Source: Planotetraspora kaengkrachanensis
Lineage (GTDB): Bacteria; Actinomycetota; Actinomycetes; Streptosporangiales; Streptosporangiaceae
Assembly (NCBI RefSeq): GCF_016862895.1
Contig: NZ_BONV01000028.1
Location: forward strand, 1 to 64,000
Direction of reading: 5' to 3'
DNA length: 64,000 bases
A program made the translations under genes and the position numbers. This document shows, one piece after another, positions 33,536-42,132 of this stretch; position 1 is the stretch's first letter; every line of letters starts with the position of its first letter. The notes under the pieces are model-generated. The model had not been told where the DNA came from and made no database searches. It was given only the letters and a program-made list of their open reading frames with translations.

Positions 33536-34840
33536 TCAGCCCGAGATGCGAATCGGGTTGACCAGGTCGGCGTAGATGAGCAGGCCGCCCATGACGAGCA
33601 GCACCGCCGCCATCGCGTAGGTCAGCGGCAGGGCCTTGGCCACGTCGACGTACCCCGGGCTGGGCCGTCGCCGTACCCGTGCGATGCCCCGCTTGAGACC
33701 CTCCCAGAGCCCGCCGAGGATGTGCCCTCCGTCGAGCGGCAGCAGCGGGATGAGGTTGAACATCCCGACGGCGAGGTTGAGGCCCGCGAGCAGGTTGATG
33801 AAGATGATGATCTTGTTTTCCGCGGACAGGTCCGACGTGGCGATCTCGCCGCCGATGCGGCCCGCCCCGACGATGCCGATGGGCCCGTTGGGGTCGCGCT
33901 TCTCACCCGAGAAGGCCGCCTGCCAGACCCCGACCATCTTCTTGGGGATGTTGACCATCGCCGCCGCGGTGGTCTCGGTGAGGTCCCACATCCGTCCGAC
34001 CACGTAGCCGGGACCGGGCCTTTCCAGCACGCTGACGGGCGCCACGCCGAGGAAGCCCACATTCTTCTGGATCTTGGAGGGGTCGTCCGGCATCGGCATG
34101 TCCTGCGCGATGAGGTTCACGCCGACCGCCAGGGTCTTGCCTGCCCGCTCGATGCCGAGCGTGGTCGCCCCCGCGCCGAGGTCGCGGATCCGCTGCGTGG
34201 TCTCGTCCCAGGACTTCACCGCGATTCCGCCGACCGACACGATGCGGTCGCCGGGACGCAGGCCGGCCTGGGCCGCGGGAGTGGCCGGGTCGCCCGGCCG
34301 GCAGTCCCGCTTGTCCACCTCCGTCGTCGGCATCACGCACCTCGACACCGTCGCCACGACGGGCTGGGGCATCTGCACGCCGAACCCGATGAACACGACC
34401 GCGAACAGCAGGAACGCGAGGACGAAGTTCATCGCCGGGCCGCCGAACATGATGATCGTCTTCTGCCACCACGGCTTGCGGTAGAAGACCCGGTCCTCGT
34501 CGCCGGGGCGGATCTCCTCCGACGCCACGGCCCGCGCGTTCTCGATGAGGCCCTGCCACGGGCCGGTCGAGATGCTGCGCAGCTTGGTCGGGTCGTCGCT
34601 CGGGCGGGGCGGCAGCATGCCGACCATCCGGATGTAGCCCCCGATGGGGAGCCACTTCACGCCGTATTCGGTCTCTCCCCGCCTGCGCGACCACATCGTC
34701 GGCCCGAAGCCGACCATGTACTGCGTGACCCGGACCTTGAACAGCTTGGCCGGCACGAGGTGGCCGATCTCATGCAGTCCGATCGAGAGCAGCAGACCAA
34801 CGAAGACGATCACGAACCCGGCCAAGGAGAGCAAGATCAT
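33536..34840 (-). CDS. rip1: RIP zinc metalloprotease RseP/Rip1 (M50B)
   Basis: Site-2 protease that cleaves anti-sigma factors within the membrane. The 434-residue protein has HEIGH (residues 23-27) in the first helix, a PDZ domain in the middle (PAAQAGLRPGDRIVSVGG), and LDGGH near residue 360, with about four membrane helices. The start is ATG 34840, after GAGGGGA. In mycobacteria and many actinomycetes the gene sits between dxr and ispG; here neither is adjacent. Confidence 0.92.
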   Translation of the reverse strand: MILLSLAGFVIVFVGLLLSIGLHEIGHLVPAKLFKVRVTQYMVGFGPTMWSRRRGETEYGVKWLPIGGYIRMVGMLPPRPSDDPTKLRSISTGPWQGLIENARAVASEEIRPGDEDRVFYRKPWWQKTIIMFGGPAMNFVLAFLLFAVVFIGFGVQMPQPVVATVSRCVMPTTEVDKRDCRPGDPATPAAQAGLRPGDRIVSVGGIAVKSWDETTQRIRDLGAGATTLGIERAGKTLAVGVNLIAQDMPMPDDPSKIQKNVGFLGVAPVSVLERPGPGYVVGRMWDLTETTAAAMVNIPKKMVGVWQAAFSGEKRDPNGPIGIVGAGRIGGEIATSDLSAENKIIIFINLLAGLNLAVGMFNLIPLLPLDGGHILGGLWEGLKRGIARVRRRPSPGYVDVAKALPLTYAMAAVLLVMGGLLIYADLVNPIRISG

Positions 34841-35028
34841 CAGCGCGTCCCCTCGAGTCGGAGATGGTGCCATGCCACACGTCGCACCATTCGAGGGTAG
34901 CCCACGACATCGGCGCCCGAGCCGAACCGGCCGCGGTTCCGGTTGCGGGAGGCTGACCGGAACGGGACACTTCGTTGACAGTGTGCATCCATTCGATCAC
35001 CCTGTGAGAGACCGCAGAGGGGAGCGTC

Positions 35029-35634
35029 TTGATCCGGATCCTGGTTGCCGAACACCTTCCATTGGTACGGCGAGGCCTGGTGGCATCGCTCGACGGCGAA
35101 AGTGATCTCGAGGTCGTCGCGGACGTCGGATCCGCGGAGGACATCGTCCCCGCGGCCCTCGACCTCCAGCCCGACGCCGCGGTCATCGATGTCGATCTGC
35201 CCGGGATCGACGGGCTCAGCGCCGCCGCGCGGCTGGGCGAGAAGGTCCCCCTCTGCCGGGTCATGATCCTTTCCGGCCGGCCCAATCCCGGCCACGTGAA
35301 GAGGGCCTTCGCCGCGGGCGTGCTCGGTTACATGAGCATCCAGGTGGCGCCCGAACAGCTCGCCCACGGGATCCGCAGGATCAGCTCAGGGCACCGGGTG
35401 GTCGATCCCGATCTGGCGGTCGCCGCGATCGAGGCGGCGGACAACCCCCTGACCCCTCGCGAGCTCGACGTCCTGCGCCTGGCCGCGGGCGGGGCCAGGT
35501 CGAAGGAGATGGCCGACCAACTCGGGCTGTCGGAGGGCACGGTCCGCAACCACCTGTCACGGGTCATCTGCAAGACCGGGGCCCGCAACCGCGTCGACGC
35601 CGTCCGGATCGCCGCCGGCGCCGGCTGGTTGTAG
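35029..35634 (+). CDS. NarL/FixJ-type response regulator with degenerate receiver
   Basis: A 201-residue LuxR-class regulator. The receiver has the phosphoacceptor Asp in AAVIDVDLPGIDG, but the N-terminal acidic pair is altered (ILVAEHLPL instead of ADD) and the conserved Lys after the beta-5 strand is missing (GYMSIQ instead of FLLK). The C-terminal helix-turn-helix is normal (LTPRELDVLRLAAGGARSKE, LGLSEGTVRNHLSRV). It may act without standard phosphorylation. The start is TTG 35029, after AGGGGAGC. No histidine kinase is adjacent. It is convergent with the LanKC-like gene. Confidence 0.88.
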   Translation: MIRILVAEHLPLVRRGLVASLDGESDLEVVADVGSAEDIVPAALDLQPDAAVIDVDLPGIDGLSAAARLGEKVPLCRVMILSGRPNPGHVKRAFAAGVLGYMSIQVAPEQLAHGIRRISSGHRVVDPDLAVAAIEAADNPLTPRELDVLRLAAGGARSKEMADQLGLSEGTVRNHLSRVICKTGARNRVDAVRIAAGAGWL

Positions 35635-35712
35635 GCCCGAGCCCGGGTTCCACCCGCGTCCGGATCGCCGCCGGCGCGGGCCGGTCGCAGACCCGGGCCA
35701 GTGTTTCACCCG
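35601..35712. repeat. 56-bp imperfect tandem duplication
   Basis: 35601-35656 (end of the regulator gene) is repeated directly as 35657-35712, with 47 of 56 matches and the first 21 identical. The second copy runs into the stop codon of the LanKC-like gene (35706-35708). Confidence 0.7.
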
Positions 35713-38222
35713 TGTTCGGCCCGCGACGTCTCCATGGCAGCGTCCGGACGAGTCGCGGTGATCGCCCCGCTCAGGAACGGCAGCCCGACGGGCTCGCCGT
35801 GGAGTGCGGCGCCGACCGCCAGCAACACGCCCGCCGTCCCGGTGGCGAGGTCCATGGACAGGCGCAGCAGGTGTTCGCCAGGAAAGGCCAGGTGCCCCTG
35901 GTAGGTCATGGAATGCCACGACAGCGCCGCGAGCTGGCGGCCCGCCTCGGGGTCCTCGAGACCCCAGCCGCCCGCGCGGTCCCTGCAGAGATAGGCGAGG
36001 GCCCCGGCGCGCCCGGTGAACAGCCCCGGTTGGCGGTGGAAGAGCGACCGCGCCGCCCGGTCGAGCCGCTGGCGCGCGGCCGAAAGCTCCGGATCGGCCC
36101 GATAGCGCAGGAACTCGCCCAGCACCCACGAGATGCCCACGCTGCCCCGGTCGAGGCCGGCCAGGACCCGCCCGCCCTCGGTCACCCGCAGCGACCCGTC
36201 GGCCTGAACGGCGCAGCGGCCCAGATCGAGCCGGAGCGACCTGTCGGCCTGGTCGAGCCACTGCACGTCGCCCGTCTTCTCGTACAACCGCAGAAACAGC
36301 AGAGCAGGCCCTGAGGCCCCGTGCATCAGTCCGGTACCGCCGGGGGGGCCGCCGGCGAGGCGGTCGGCCGCCATGCCCGCCGACCCGAGTGCCCTGTCCA
36401 GCTCACCGAGGTAGATCTGGTTGAGGCCGATGCCGGCGAGCCCGCCGTACAGGTCGGTCCCCGGCGCGGCCGGGCGGCCGCGACCGGCGGCGTCGACGAG
36501 CTCCAGGGCGGCCTGGTGGTGGCCGAGGTTCGCGAGGGTGTGCGCGATGCCGTGCGCGCCGTCGTAGAAGCCGGGCCTGGCGCCGCGCGCGCCGTTCAGC
36601 GCCCGGCTGAGCAGCCACTCCTCATGGTCGGGGTAGCGGCCGGCGCCCGTCACGTGCAGGGCGTACAGCACACCCGCCGCTCCGTGGGCGAACCCGAGGC
36701 CGCCGGACTCGAACTGGGCGATGTCGCCGGGAAAGAGCCGGTCGGCGCGTTCCGGGGTGGCGGACGCCAGGATCGCCCGCGCCATCGACGAGCGCATCTG
36801 GCGCCAGTCGTCCAGCGGCGGTGCGTCCCTGGTCTCGCCGCCGCCCACGATGCGGACCGCGGGCCGCAGGAAGCCCTCCTTGAGGGGGAAGGTCCGGCAG
36901 ATCGCCTCGGCCAGCTCGGGGGCCTTGCCCCTGTCGATGAGGAAGAGCTCGGTGAGCGGGAGGAAGAGCGCGAACCGCAGACAGGCCAGGGCGAACCGGT
37001 CGACGTCGAAGCCGACGGCTCCCGCCGGCGCCCCGAAGCCTGAGCCCGCGAGACCGGTCCCCACCGCCTCCAGCACCGGCCGGGCCCCGCCGACGCCGAC
37101 CAGGGTGACGCCTCCGTCCGGGCGGACCATGAAGGCCGACATGCCGAGGTCGCCGAGCACGAGCCCGTTCATGTGAATCTTCATGACCGCGTCCTCGACC
37201 GCGGCGCAGATCTCCGTCGCCCACTCCACGTAGCCGTCGAGTTCGGCCTCGCGCGCGCCGCCGAGAGGGTGGCGTGCGGCGAACACCTCGCTCAGCGGCT
37301 CCCCCGGCACGAAGTCCGTCGCCAGGAAGTGGCGATCACCCAGTGTGAAGTAGGCCCTGAGCTCGGGGGCCACGCCGAGGCCTGCGAGCCGTTCGAGCAC
37401 CTGCCGCTCGTGGGACAGCCGGGCGACCGCGTCGGTGCCGTTCCCGTCAAGTCCTGCATGGGGGTGCGCCTCCTTGAGCAGCACCGGCTCGCCCGTACGG
37501 GAGTCGCTCGCCAGATGGACCACCACGCCGTTGGCCCGGCGCAGCACCTTCTCCAGCCGGTACGGCACGTCCGCGGCGGGCGGGCGGTCGCGGGCGGTCA
37601 TGAACGGCAGAAGGCAGGCGGGCGGCGTCACATGGGACGGCGGCGCGAAGGCCTCTTCAGGCAGGTCCGCTGAGCCCGCTCCGTCCTGCCGTGAGAAGCG
37701 GACCCGGCCGTCCTCAGCGGCCGGGTCGTGGCGCACGTACAGCGGTCCCCCGCCACACCTCAGCCCGCCGGGGACCGCGGGGCCGCGGTGACCGGCGAGC
37801 AGGTCGCCGAGCTCCGCCAGGGCCCTGTCCAGCTCCTCCTCATCGGCCGGATAGACGACGATGAACGTCCCGCTCGACCCCGGGGCGGCGTGTTCGGCGT
37901 TGTTCAGATGCAGGATCGGCCGGGTCCGTACGAAGGTGAAGGCGAGCTCCCGGTCCAGGCAGTACTGCCCCACCTTCTCGAGGACCTGCGGCGCCTCGTC
38001 GACGCGCGCCGAGACGTGGATCTTCCAGCCCTCACCTGGCGGCGCCGACGCCACCGGCCGGTAGGCCACCGTGCCGGGTTGCCGCGTCCGCGCCCATCCC
38101 CCGGGCACCGTGCGGTGGGCGAGGTCGAAGCCGGGATCGTCGGGACCGGCGACGGGCGAGTCGTAGAAGGTCGGATCGGCGAGACAGTAAAGCTCGTAAC
38201 GCTTCTCCACGATCCGCCCCAT
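35706..38222 (-). CDS. LanKC-like (class III lanthionine synthetase) protein with degenerate kinase
   Basis: An 838-residue protein with the lyase-kinase-cyclase layout of class III lanthipeptide synthetases. N-terminal part: RYELYCLADPTFYDSP, GWKIHVSARV, GSSGTFIVVYP. Kinase part: VLLKEAHPHAGLD with the ATP Lys. LanC-like part: GAAGVLYALH, DGAHGIAHTLANLG, LYGGLAGIG, LMHGASGPAL, ATGTAGVLLAVG. The catalytic loop reads GDLGMSAFMV where LanKC has GDLxPxN, so the metal-binding Asn is Ala, and DFE is replaced by GVG. KYAxRGSSGKF in the lyase is EHAAPGSSGTF, losing both Lys. Catalysis is doubtful. No precursor peptide is visible nearby. The start is ATG 38222. Confidence 0.8.
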   Translation of the reverse strand: MGRIVEKRYELYCLADPTFYDSPVAGPDDPGFDLAHRTVPGGWARTRQPGTVAYRPVASAPPGEGWKIHVSARVDEAPQVLEKVGQYCLDRELAFTFVRTRPILHLNNAEHAAPGSSGTFIVVYPADEEELDRALAELGDLLAGHRGPAVPGGLRCGGGPLYVRHDPAAEDGRVRFSRQDGAGSADLPEEAFAPPSHVTPPACLLPFMTARDRPPAADVPYRLEKVLRRANGVVVHLASDSRTGEPVLLKEAHPHAGLDGNGTDAVARLSHERQVLERLAGLGVAPELRAYFTLGDRHFLATDFVPGEPLSEVFAARHPLGGAREAELDGYVEWATEICAAVEDAVMKIHMNGLVLGDLGMSAFMVRPDGGVTLVGVGGARPVLEAVGTGLAGSGFGAPAGAVGFDVDRFALACLRFALFLPLTELFLIDRGKAPELAEAICRTFPLKEGFLRPAVRIVGGGETRDAPPLDDWRQMRSSMARAILASATPERADRLFPGDIAQFESGGLGFAHGAAGVLYALHVTGAGRYPDHEEWLLSRALNGARGARPGFYDGAHGIAHTLANLGHHQAALELVDAAGRGRPAAPGTDLYGGLAGIGLNQIYLGELDRALGSAGMAADRLAGGPPGGTGLMHGASGPALLFLRLYEKTGDVQWLDQADRSLRLDLGRCAVQADGSLRVTEGGRVLAGLDRGSVGISWVLGEFLRYRADPELSAARQRLDRAARSLFHRQPGLFTGRAGALAYLCRDRAGGWGLEDPEAGRQLAALSWHSMTYQGHLAFPGEHLLRLSMDLATGTAGVLLAVGAALHGEPVGLPFLSGAITATRPDAAMETSRAEHG

Positions 38223-38355
38223 TTCCGGCCGTCCGGCGCCGGCCGCACCGAGACTCGGGCCGCGCGCGCAGCCGATGATGTGGCACACGATACGCGCATG
38301 AGGAGTTACATGGAGTGATGATGGCCGTCCGGTCGCGGTCCTCTCCGGCAGGCGG

Positions 38356-39468
38356 TCAGGGCCGCCAGATGAGGACGAGGGCGCAGTCGTCGTTGTGCCC
38401 GGACGTCATCGACTGGACGAGCTGCCGTGCCCGGTCGCGGAACCCCGAAGGCAGGAGCCGCTCGGCCTCCCCGAGCAGCCGGTCGAGCCCGGCGTCGATG
38501 TCGCGCCCCGGCTGCTCGATGAGCCCGTCGGTGAAGAGCATGAGCGCGTCGCCCTTGCGCAGCACCCCGCTGTCGGCCTCGCAGTGCAGGTCGGGGACCA
38601 CTCCGAGGACGACGCCCTTAGCCGTGCTGACCCGCCACGTGCCCGTTCCCGCGTCGAACTTCACCACGGGCGGATGACCGGCGGAGGTGATCTTGTACTC
38701 CCCCGTCGACAGGTCGAGGGTCAAGTGGACCGCGGTGACGAATCCCTCGTCGCCGAGCTGCCTGTGGAGATAGGCGTTGCAGGCGGCCAGGAAGTCGCGG
38801 ACCGACCCGAGCAGGCCGCCGAACGTCCCGGACAACATGAGCGCCCGCGTTCCCGCGTCCACGCCCTTGCCGGAGACGTCCACGACCGCGATCTCGACGT
38901 GGTCGCCCTCACGCATGGACACCACGAAATCGCCGCCGAACGACGATCCGCCCGCCTGCTTGAGGACGACCTTGCTGCCCCACTCCTTGGGCAGCGGGGG
39001 CAGCTCGCTCTGCCGCTTGAGCCGGTCGCGCAACTCCAGGAGCATCGCGTCGCCGCGCAGGCCCTGCACGCCGAGCTTGCCCCTGGTGCGGGCCATCAGC
39101 CACGCGAGGACCGCCGTGAAGCCCATTGTGATCAGCAGGCCCGGCCCGACGGTCTCGACCCCTCTGATCGCCCCCACGTACGACAGGGACAGCGCGACGG
39201 CGCAGAGCAGGATCGCCAGGCTGCGCAGCCGCAACTGGAGGCCGCCCATGAGGGTGACCAGGATGAGCAGCGAGGGCGAGAACCAGTAGGCGGAGACCTC
39301 GGCGTCGAGGACTCCGATGAGCAGGGTGACGACGACCAGCGCGATGAGCAGGTTACGGTCGTTGGACGAGAGTTTCCGCACAAAACGGACAGTCGGCACC
39401 AACAGCGGTACGCGTCCCAGGAACGCGCGCAGCCGTGGGGGAATCAGCGGCGCCGGTCGGGAACTCAT
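38356..39468 (-). CDS. Membrane PP2C (SpoIIE-type) phosphatase
   Basis: A 370-residue protein with about four membrane helices in the first 125 residues (LLIALVVVTLLIGVL, SLLILVTLMGG, LAILLCAVALSLSYVGAI, LLITMGFTAVLAWLMA) and a C-terminal PP2C/SpoIIE domain with GGDFVVSM, VVDVSGKGVDAG, SAGHPPVV, LFTDGLIEQ and NDDCALVLI. It probably dephosphorylates an anti-anti-sigma factor. It is read before the LanKC-like gene, 133 bases apart on the same strand, so the two may share a transcript. Confidence 0.9.
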   Translation of the reverse strand: MSSRPAPLIPPRLRAFLGRVPLLVPTVRFVRKLSSNDRNLLIALVVVTLLIGVLDAEVSAYWFSPSLLILVTLMGGLQLRLRSLAILLCAVALSLSYVGAIRGVETVGPGLLITMGFTAVLAWLMARTRGKLGVQGLRGDAMLLELRDRLKRQSELPPLPKEWGSKVVLKQAGGSSFGGDFVVSMREGDHVEIAVVDVSGKGVDAGTRALMLSGTFGGLLGSVRDFLAACNAYLHRQLGDEGFVTAVHLTLDLSTGEYKITSAGHPPVVKFDAGTGTWRVSTAKGVVLGVVPDLHCEADSGVLRKGDALMLFTDGLIEQPGRDIDAGLDRLLGEAERLLPSGFRDRARQLVQSMTSGHNDDCALVLIWRP

Positions 39469-39585
39469 GATGAGCCTGACTGTATCCGCCCAACCCGCAT
39501 GAAGGCACCCACTTGACCAAGACCTTGATCATCGGGCACGTATATTGGGTGGCCGTCGATCATGGGACGCTCCTAGGGTGAACGG

Positions 39586-40812
39586 GTGACTGTCGAGGTT
39601 CGCCCCATCACCGAGTCCGAATGGCCGGCCTTCGCCGCCGTCGACTACGAAGCGTTCAACTCCTCCTTTCCGCAGGCGGCGACCGATCGCTGGCGGGAAC
39701 TGGCCGAGATCGACCGGTCGCTGGCCGCCTTCGACGGCGAGCTGATGGTCGGCTGCACCGCCGCGATCACCTTCACGATGACGGTTCCCGGAGGGCCGAT
39801 CCCGGTGGCGGGCGTCACCGCCGTCGGCGTGCTGCCCTCCCATCGCCGCCGCGGCGTGCTCTCGGCCCTGATGACCCGTCAGCTCCACGACCTGCACGAG
39901 AACGGCGAGGCCGTCGCCGCGCTGTACGCGTCGGAGGCGGGGATCTACGGCCGGTTCGGGTACGGCAGGGCGGCCGACGCCCTCTTCTTCCGCATTCCGA
40001 AGCGCGGGTCGGAGTTCGTCAGGAACGCCCCCACCGACCCGGCGCTGCGGCTTCGCGTGGCCAAGCCGGCGGAGGAGCTTCCCCGGCTCAGGAAGGTCTT
40101 CGATTCCGTGCGGACCCTCCGTCCCGGGCTCTACGCCAGGTCGGACGCCCGGTGGCGCATCGAGGTCCTGTCCGACGAGGAGCACGACCGCGCCGGCACG
40201 GGCCCGCTCCGCTGCATGATCGCGGAGGACGACGAGGGGCCCCGCGGCTACGCGCTCTTCCGGGTGAAGACCGGCTACACCGACCACGACGTCGCGGACG
40301 GCGAGCTCAGGCTGAGGGAGCTGTTCGCCTCCGACCCCGCGGCGTACGCCATGCTCTGGCGCAGCGTGCTGGACCGGGATCTGTGCTCGCGGGTCTTCGC
40401 CTGGAGCCGGCCCGTGGACGACCCGATCATCCATCTGCTCGCCGAGCCCCGCAATCTCAACGCGGGCTGGCTCGACGAGTTGTGGGTCCGCCTCGTCGAC
40501 GTCGACCGTGCGCTGGCCTCACGCTCCTACGCGGCGCCCGCCGACCTGGTCATCGAGGTCGAGGACGACATCTGCCCCTGGAACGCCGGCCGATGGCGGC
40601 TGACCACGGCCAAGGGCTCCTGCGAGCGGACAGACGACCCCGCCGACCTCACCCTGCCCGTCACCGTTCTCGGCGCGGCCTACCTCGGCGGCAGGCCGCT
40701 CACGGCCCTCGCGGAGGCCGGGATCGTGCGGGAGCACCGCGAGGGGGCGCTGCGCGAGTTGTCCACCGCGATGTCCTGGGACCCGAAGCCGTGGGCGGGT
40801 CTCGTCTTCTAG
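39586..40812 (+). CDS. Eis-like GNAT N-acetyltransferase
   Basis: A 408-residue protein with the tripartite Eis layout: N-terminal GNAT domain (VAGVTAVGVLPSHRRRGVLS, the acetyl-CoA loop), a second degenerate GNAT domain, and a C-terminal SCP2-like domain ending in the free carboxylate of Phe408, the general base in Eis. Eis enzymes acetylate amines such as aminoglycosides in mycobacteria; substrate range cannot be read here. The start is GTG 39586 with TAGGGT six bases upstream, a likely leaderless transcript. Confidence 0.9.
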   Translation: MTVEVRPITESEWPAFAAVDYEAFNSSFPQAATDRWRELAEIDRSLAAFDGELMVGCTAAITFTMTVPGGPIPVAGVTAVGVLPSHRRRGVLSALMTRQLHDLHENGEAVAALYASEAGIYGRFGYGRAADALFFRIPKRGSEFVRNAPTDPALRLRVAKPAEELPRLRKVFDSVRTLRPGLYARSDARWRIEVLSDEEHDRAGTGPLRCMIAEDDEGPRGYALFRVKTGYTDHDVADGELRLRELFASDPAAYAMLWRSVLDRDLCSRVFAWSRPVDDPIIHLLAEPRNLNAGWLDELWVRLVDVDRALASRSYAAPADLVIEVEDDICPWNAGRWRLTTAKGSCERTDDPADLTLPVTVLGAAYLGGRPLTALAEAGIVREHREGALRELSTAMSWDPKPWAGLVF

Positions 40813-40822
40813 GCTCGGTGTC

Positions 40823-41008
40823 ATGGCACTGCAGAGCTTGCAGATCACGGCGATGACGGCGATGCGGGCACGGGACGTCTCACGCCCGACCGAGGAACAG
40901 CAGGAGGCCGCCGACCGGCAGCCCCTGCGTGACGAGACCCCCCGGCGGGACACCCGCCGGAACAGGGAGCCGAACGGCACCGCCGGTCCGGGCCGCGGCG
41001 CGACCTGA
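40823..41008 (+). CDS. Small hydrophilic hypothetical protein
   Basis: A 61-residue frame from ATG 40823, ten bases past the Eis-like gene, with strong G/C bias at third codon positions. The N terminus is mildly hydrophobic (ALQSLQITAMTAM) and the rest is Arg/Pro-rich. No family is recognised; it may be translated with the Eis-like gene or be spurious. Confidence 0.4.
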   Translation: MALQSLQITAMTAMRARDVSRPTEEQQEAADRQPLRDETPRRDTRRNREPNGTAGPGRGAT

Positions 41009-41031
41009 ACCGGCGGGGCGGAACCTGGGCC

Positions 41032-41499
41032 CTACGGCAGCGGCGGCAGCACGCCTGTCGCCTCGAACCTGGCGAGCTCGTCGATGCGCCGGGCGTGCCT
41101 CTCCTGGCCCGAGAACGGCGTCGCCAGGAAGATCTCGACGAAGCGCACGGCGTCCGCGAGGGGATGCATCCGCGCGCCCACGCTGATCACGTTGGCGTCG
41201 TTGTGCTCCCGGCCGAGCCGCGCGGTGTCGTCGTTCCACGCCAGGGCCGCCCGGATGCCGGGCACCTTGTTGGCGGCGATCTGCTCGCCGTTGCCCGAGC
41301 CGCCGATCACGATGCCCAGGCTGCCGGGCTCGTCCGCGACCCCGCGCGCGGCGCGCAGGATGAAGGGCGGGTAGTCGTCCTCGGGGTCGAAGACGAAGGG
41401 CCCGCAGTCCTCCACCTCGTGGCCCTGGTCCTTGAGCCAGGCGACCAGGTGATTCTTGAGTTCGAAGCCGGCATGGTCGGAGCCGATGTAGACACGCAC
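41032..41499 (-). CDS. rpiB: Ribose-5-phosphate isomerase B
   Basis: Interconverts ribose-5-phosphate and ribulose-5-phosphate in the pentose phosphate pathway. The 155-residue protein has RVYIGSDHAGFELKNHL, then GIVIGGSGNGEQIAANK, in which Ser replaces the catalytic-region Cys of E. coli RpiB as is usual in actinobacteria, and HNDANVISVGARM. The start is GTG 41499 (VRVYIGSD). It is divergent from def. Confidence 0.94.
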   Translation of the reverse strand: MRVYIGSDHAGFELKNHLVAWLKDQGHEVEDCGPFVFDPEDDYPPFILRAARGVADEPGSLGIVIGGSGNGEQIAANKVPGIRAALAWNDDTARLGREHNDANVISVGARMHPLADAVRFVEIFLATPFSGQERHARRIDELARFEATGVLPPLP

Positions 41500-41633
41500 A
41501 GGCCAAGTTTCGCAGGTTCGCCCGGGCGACACGACCGGGGGCTGCATTACAGTAAGAGACGTGACCCTATCTGGGTCCTTACATAAACCCCCACGCGCGA
41601 ACGCAGGGGGGCGGCGGAGCAGGCAGGAGCCTC

Positions 41634-42122
41634 ATGCACGAGATCCGTTACGTGGGCGATCCGGTCCTGCGCACCCCCGCGGAGCCGGTGAAGGACTTCG
41701 ACCGGGAGTTGCGCCGCCTCATCGACGAGATGTTCTCCGTGATGTACGCGGCCGACGGCGTGGGGCTGGCCGGCCCCCAGATCGGCGTTCCGAAGCGGCT
41801 GTTCGTCTACGACATCAGCAACCGCAAGGGCCACGTGATCAACCCCGAGCTGACCATCGACGACGCAGAAGAGGTCGTCGAGGAAGAGGGCTGCCTGTCG
41901 ATCCCCGGCAAGCAGTCCGGCAAGCCGCTCTACGCGCCGACCGCCCGGGCCGCCGGTGCGACGATCCGCGGGCTCGACAGGCTCGGCCGCCCCGTGCAGG
42001 TGAAGGCCCGCGGGATGCTGGCGCGCTGTTTCCAGCACGAGTTCGACCACCTCGACGGCACCCTGTACGTCGACAGACTGGCCAAGGACGAGCGCAGGAA
42101 GATCCTCCTGCAGGCCCCCTAG
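41634..42122 (+). CDS. def: Peptide deformylase
   Basis: Removes the N-formyl group from new proteins. The 162-residue protein carries all three signatures: GVGLAGPQIG (43-52), EGCLS (85-89) and HEFDH (135-139), which supply the metal Cys and two His. The start is ATG 41634, after GGAG. Its length is normal. It is divergent from rpiB and ends 10 bases from the convergent aldehyde dehydrogenase. Confidence 0.96.
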   Translation: MHEIRYVGDPVLRTPAEPVKDFDRELRRLIDEMFSVMYAADGVGLAGPQIGVPKRLFVYDISNRKGHVINPELTIDDAEEVVEEEGCLSIPGKQSGKPLYAPTARAAGATIRGLDRLGRPVQVKARGMLARCFQHEFDHLDGTLYVDRLAKDERRKILLQAP

Positions 42123-42132
42123 CGAACCGTCG

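Noticed and set aside
35635-38355. Lanthipeptide precursor next to the LanKC-like gene
   Set aside because: I read both flanks for a short frame with a leader and a Ser/Cys core. Only a six-codon frame near 38298 with no such features was found.
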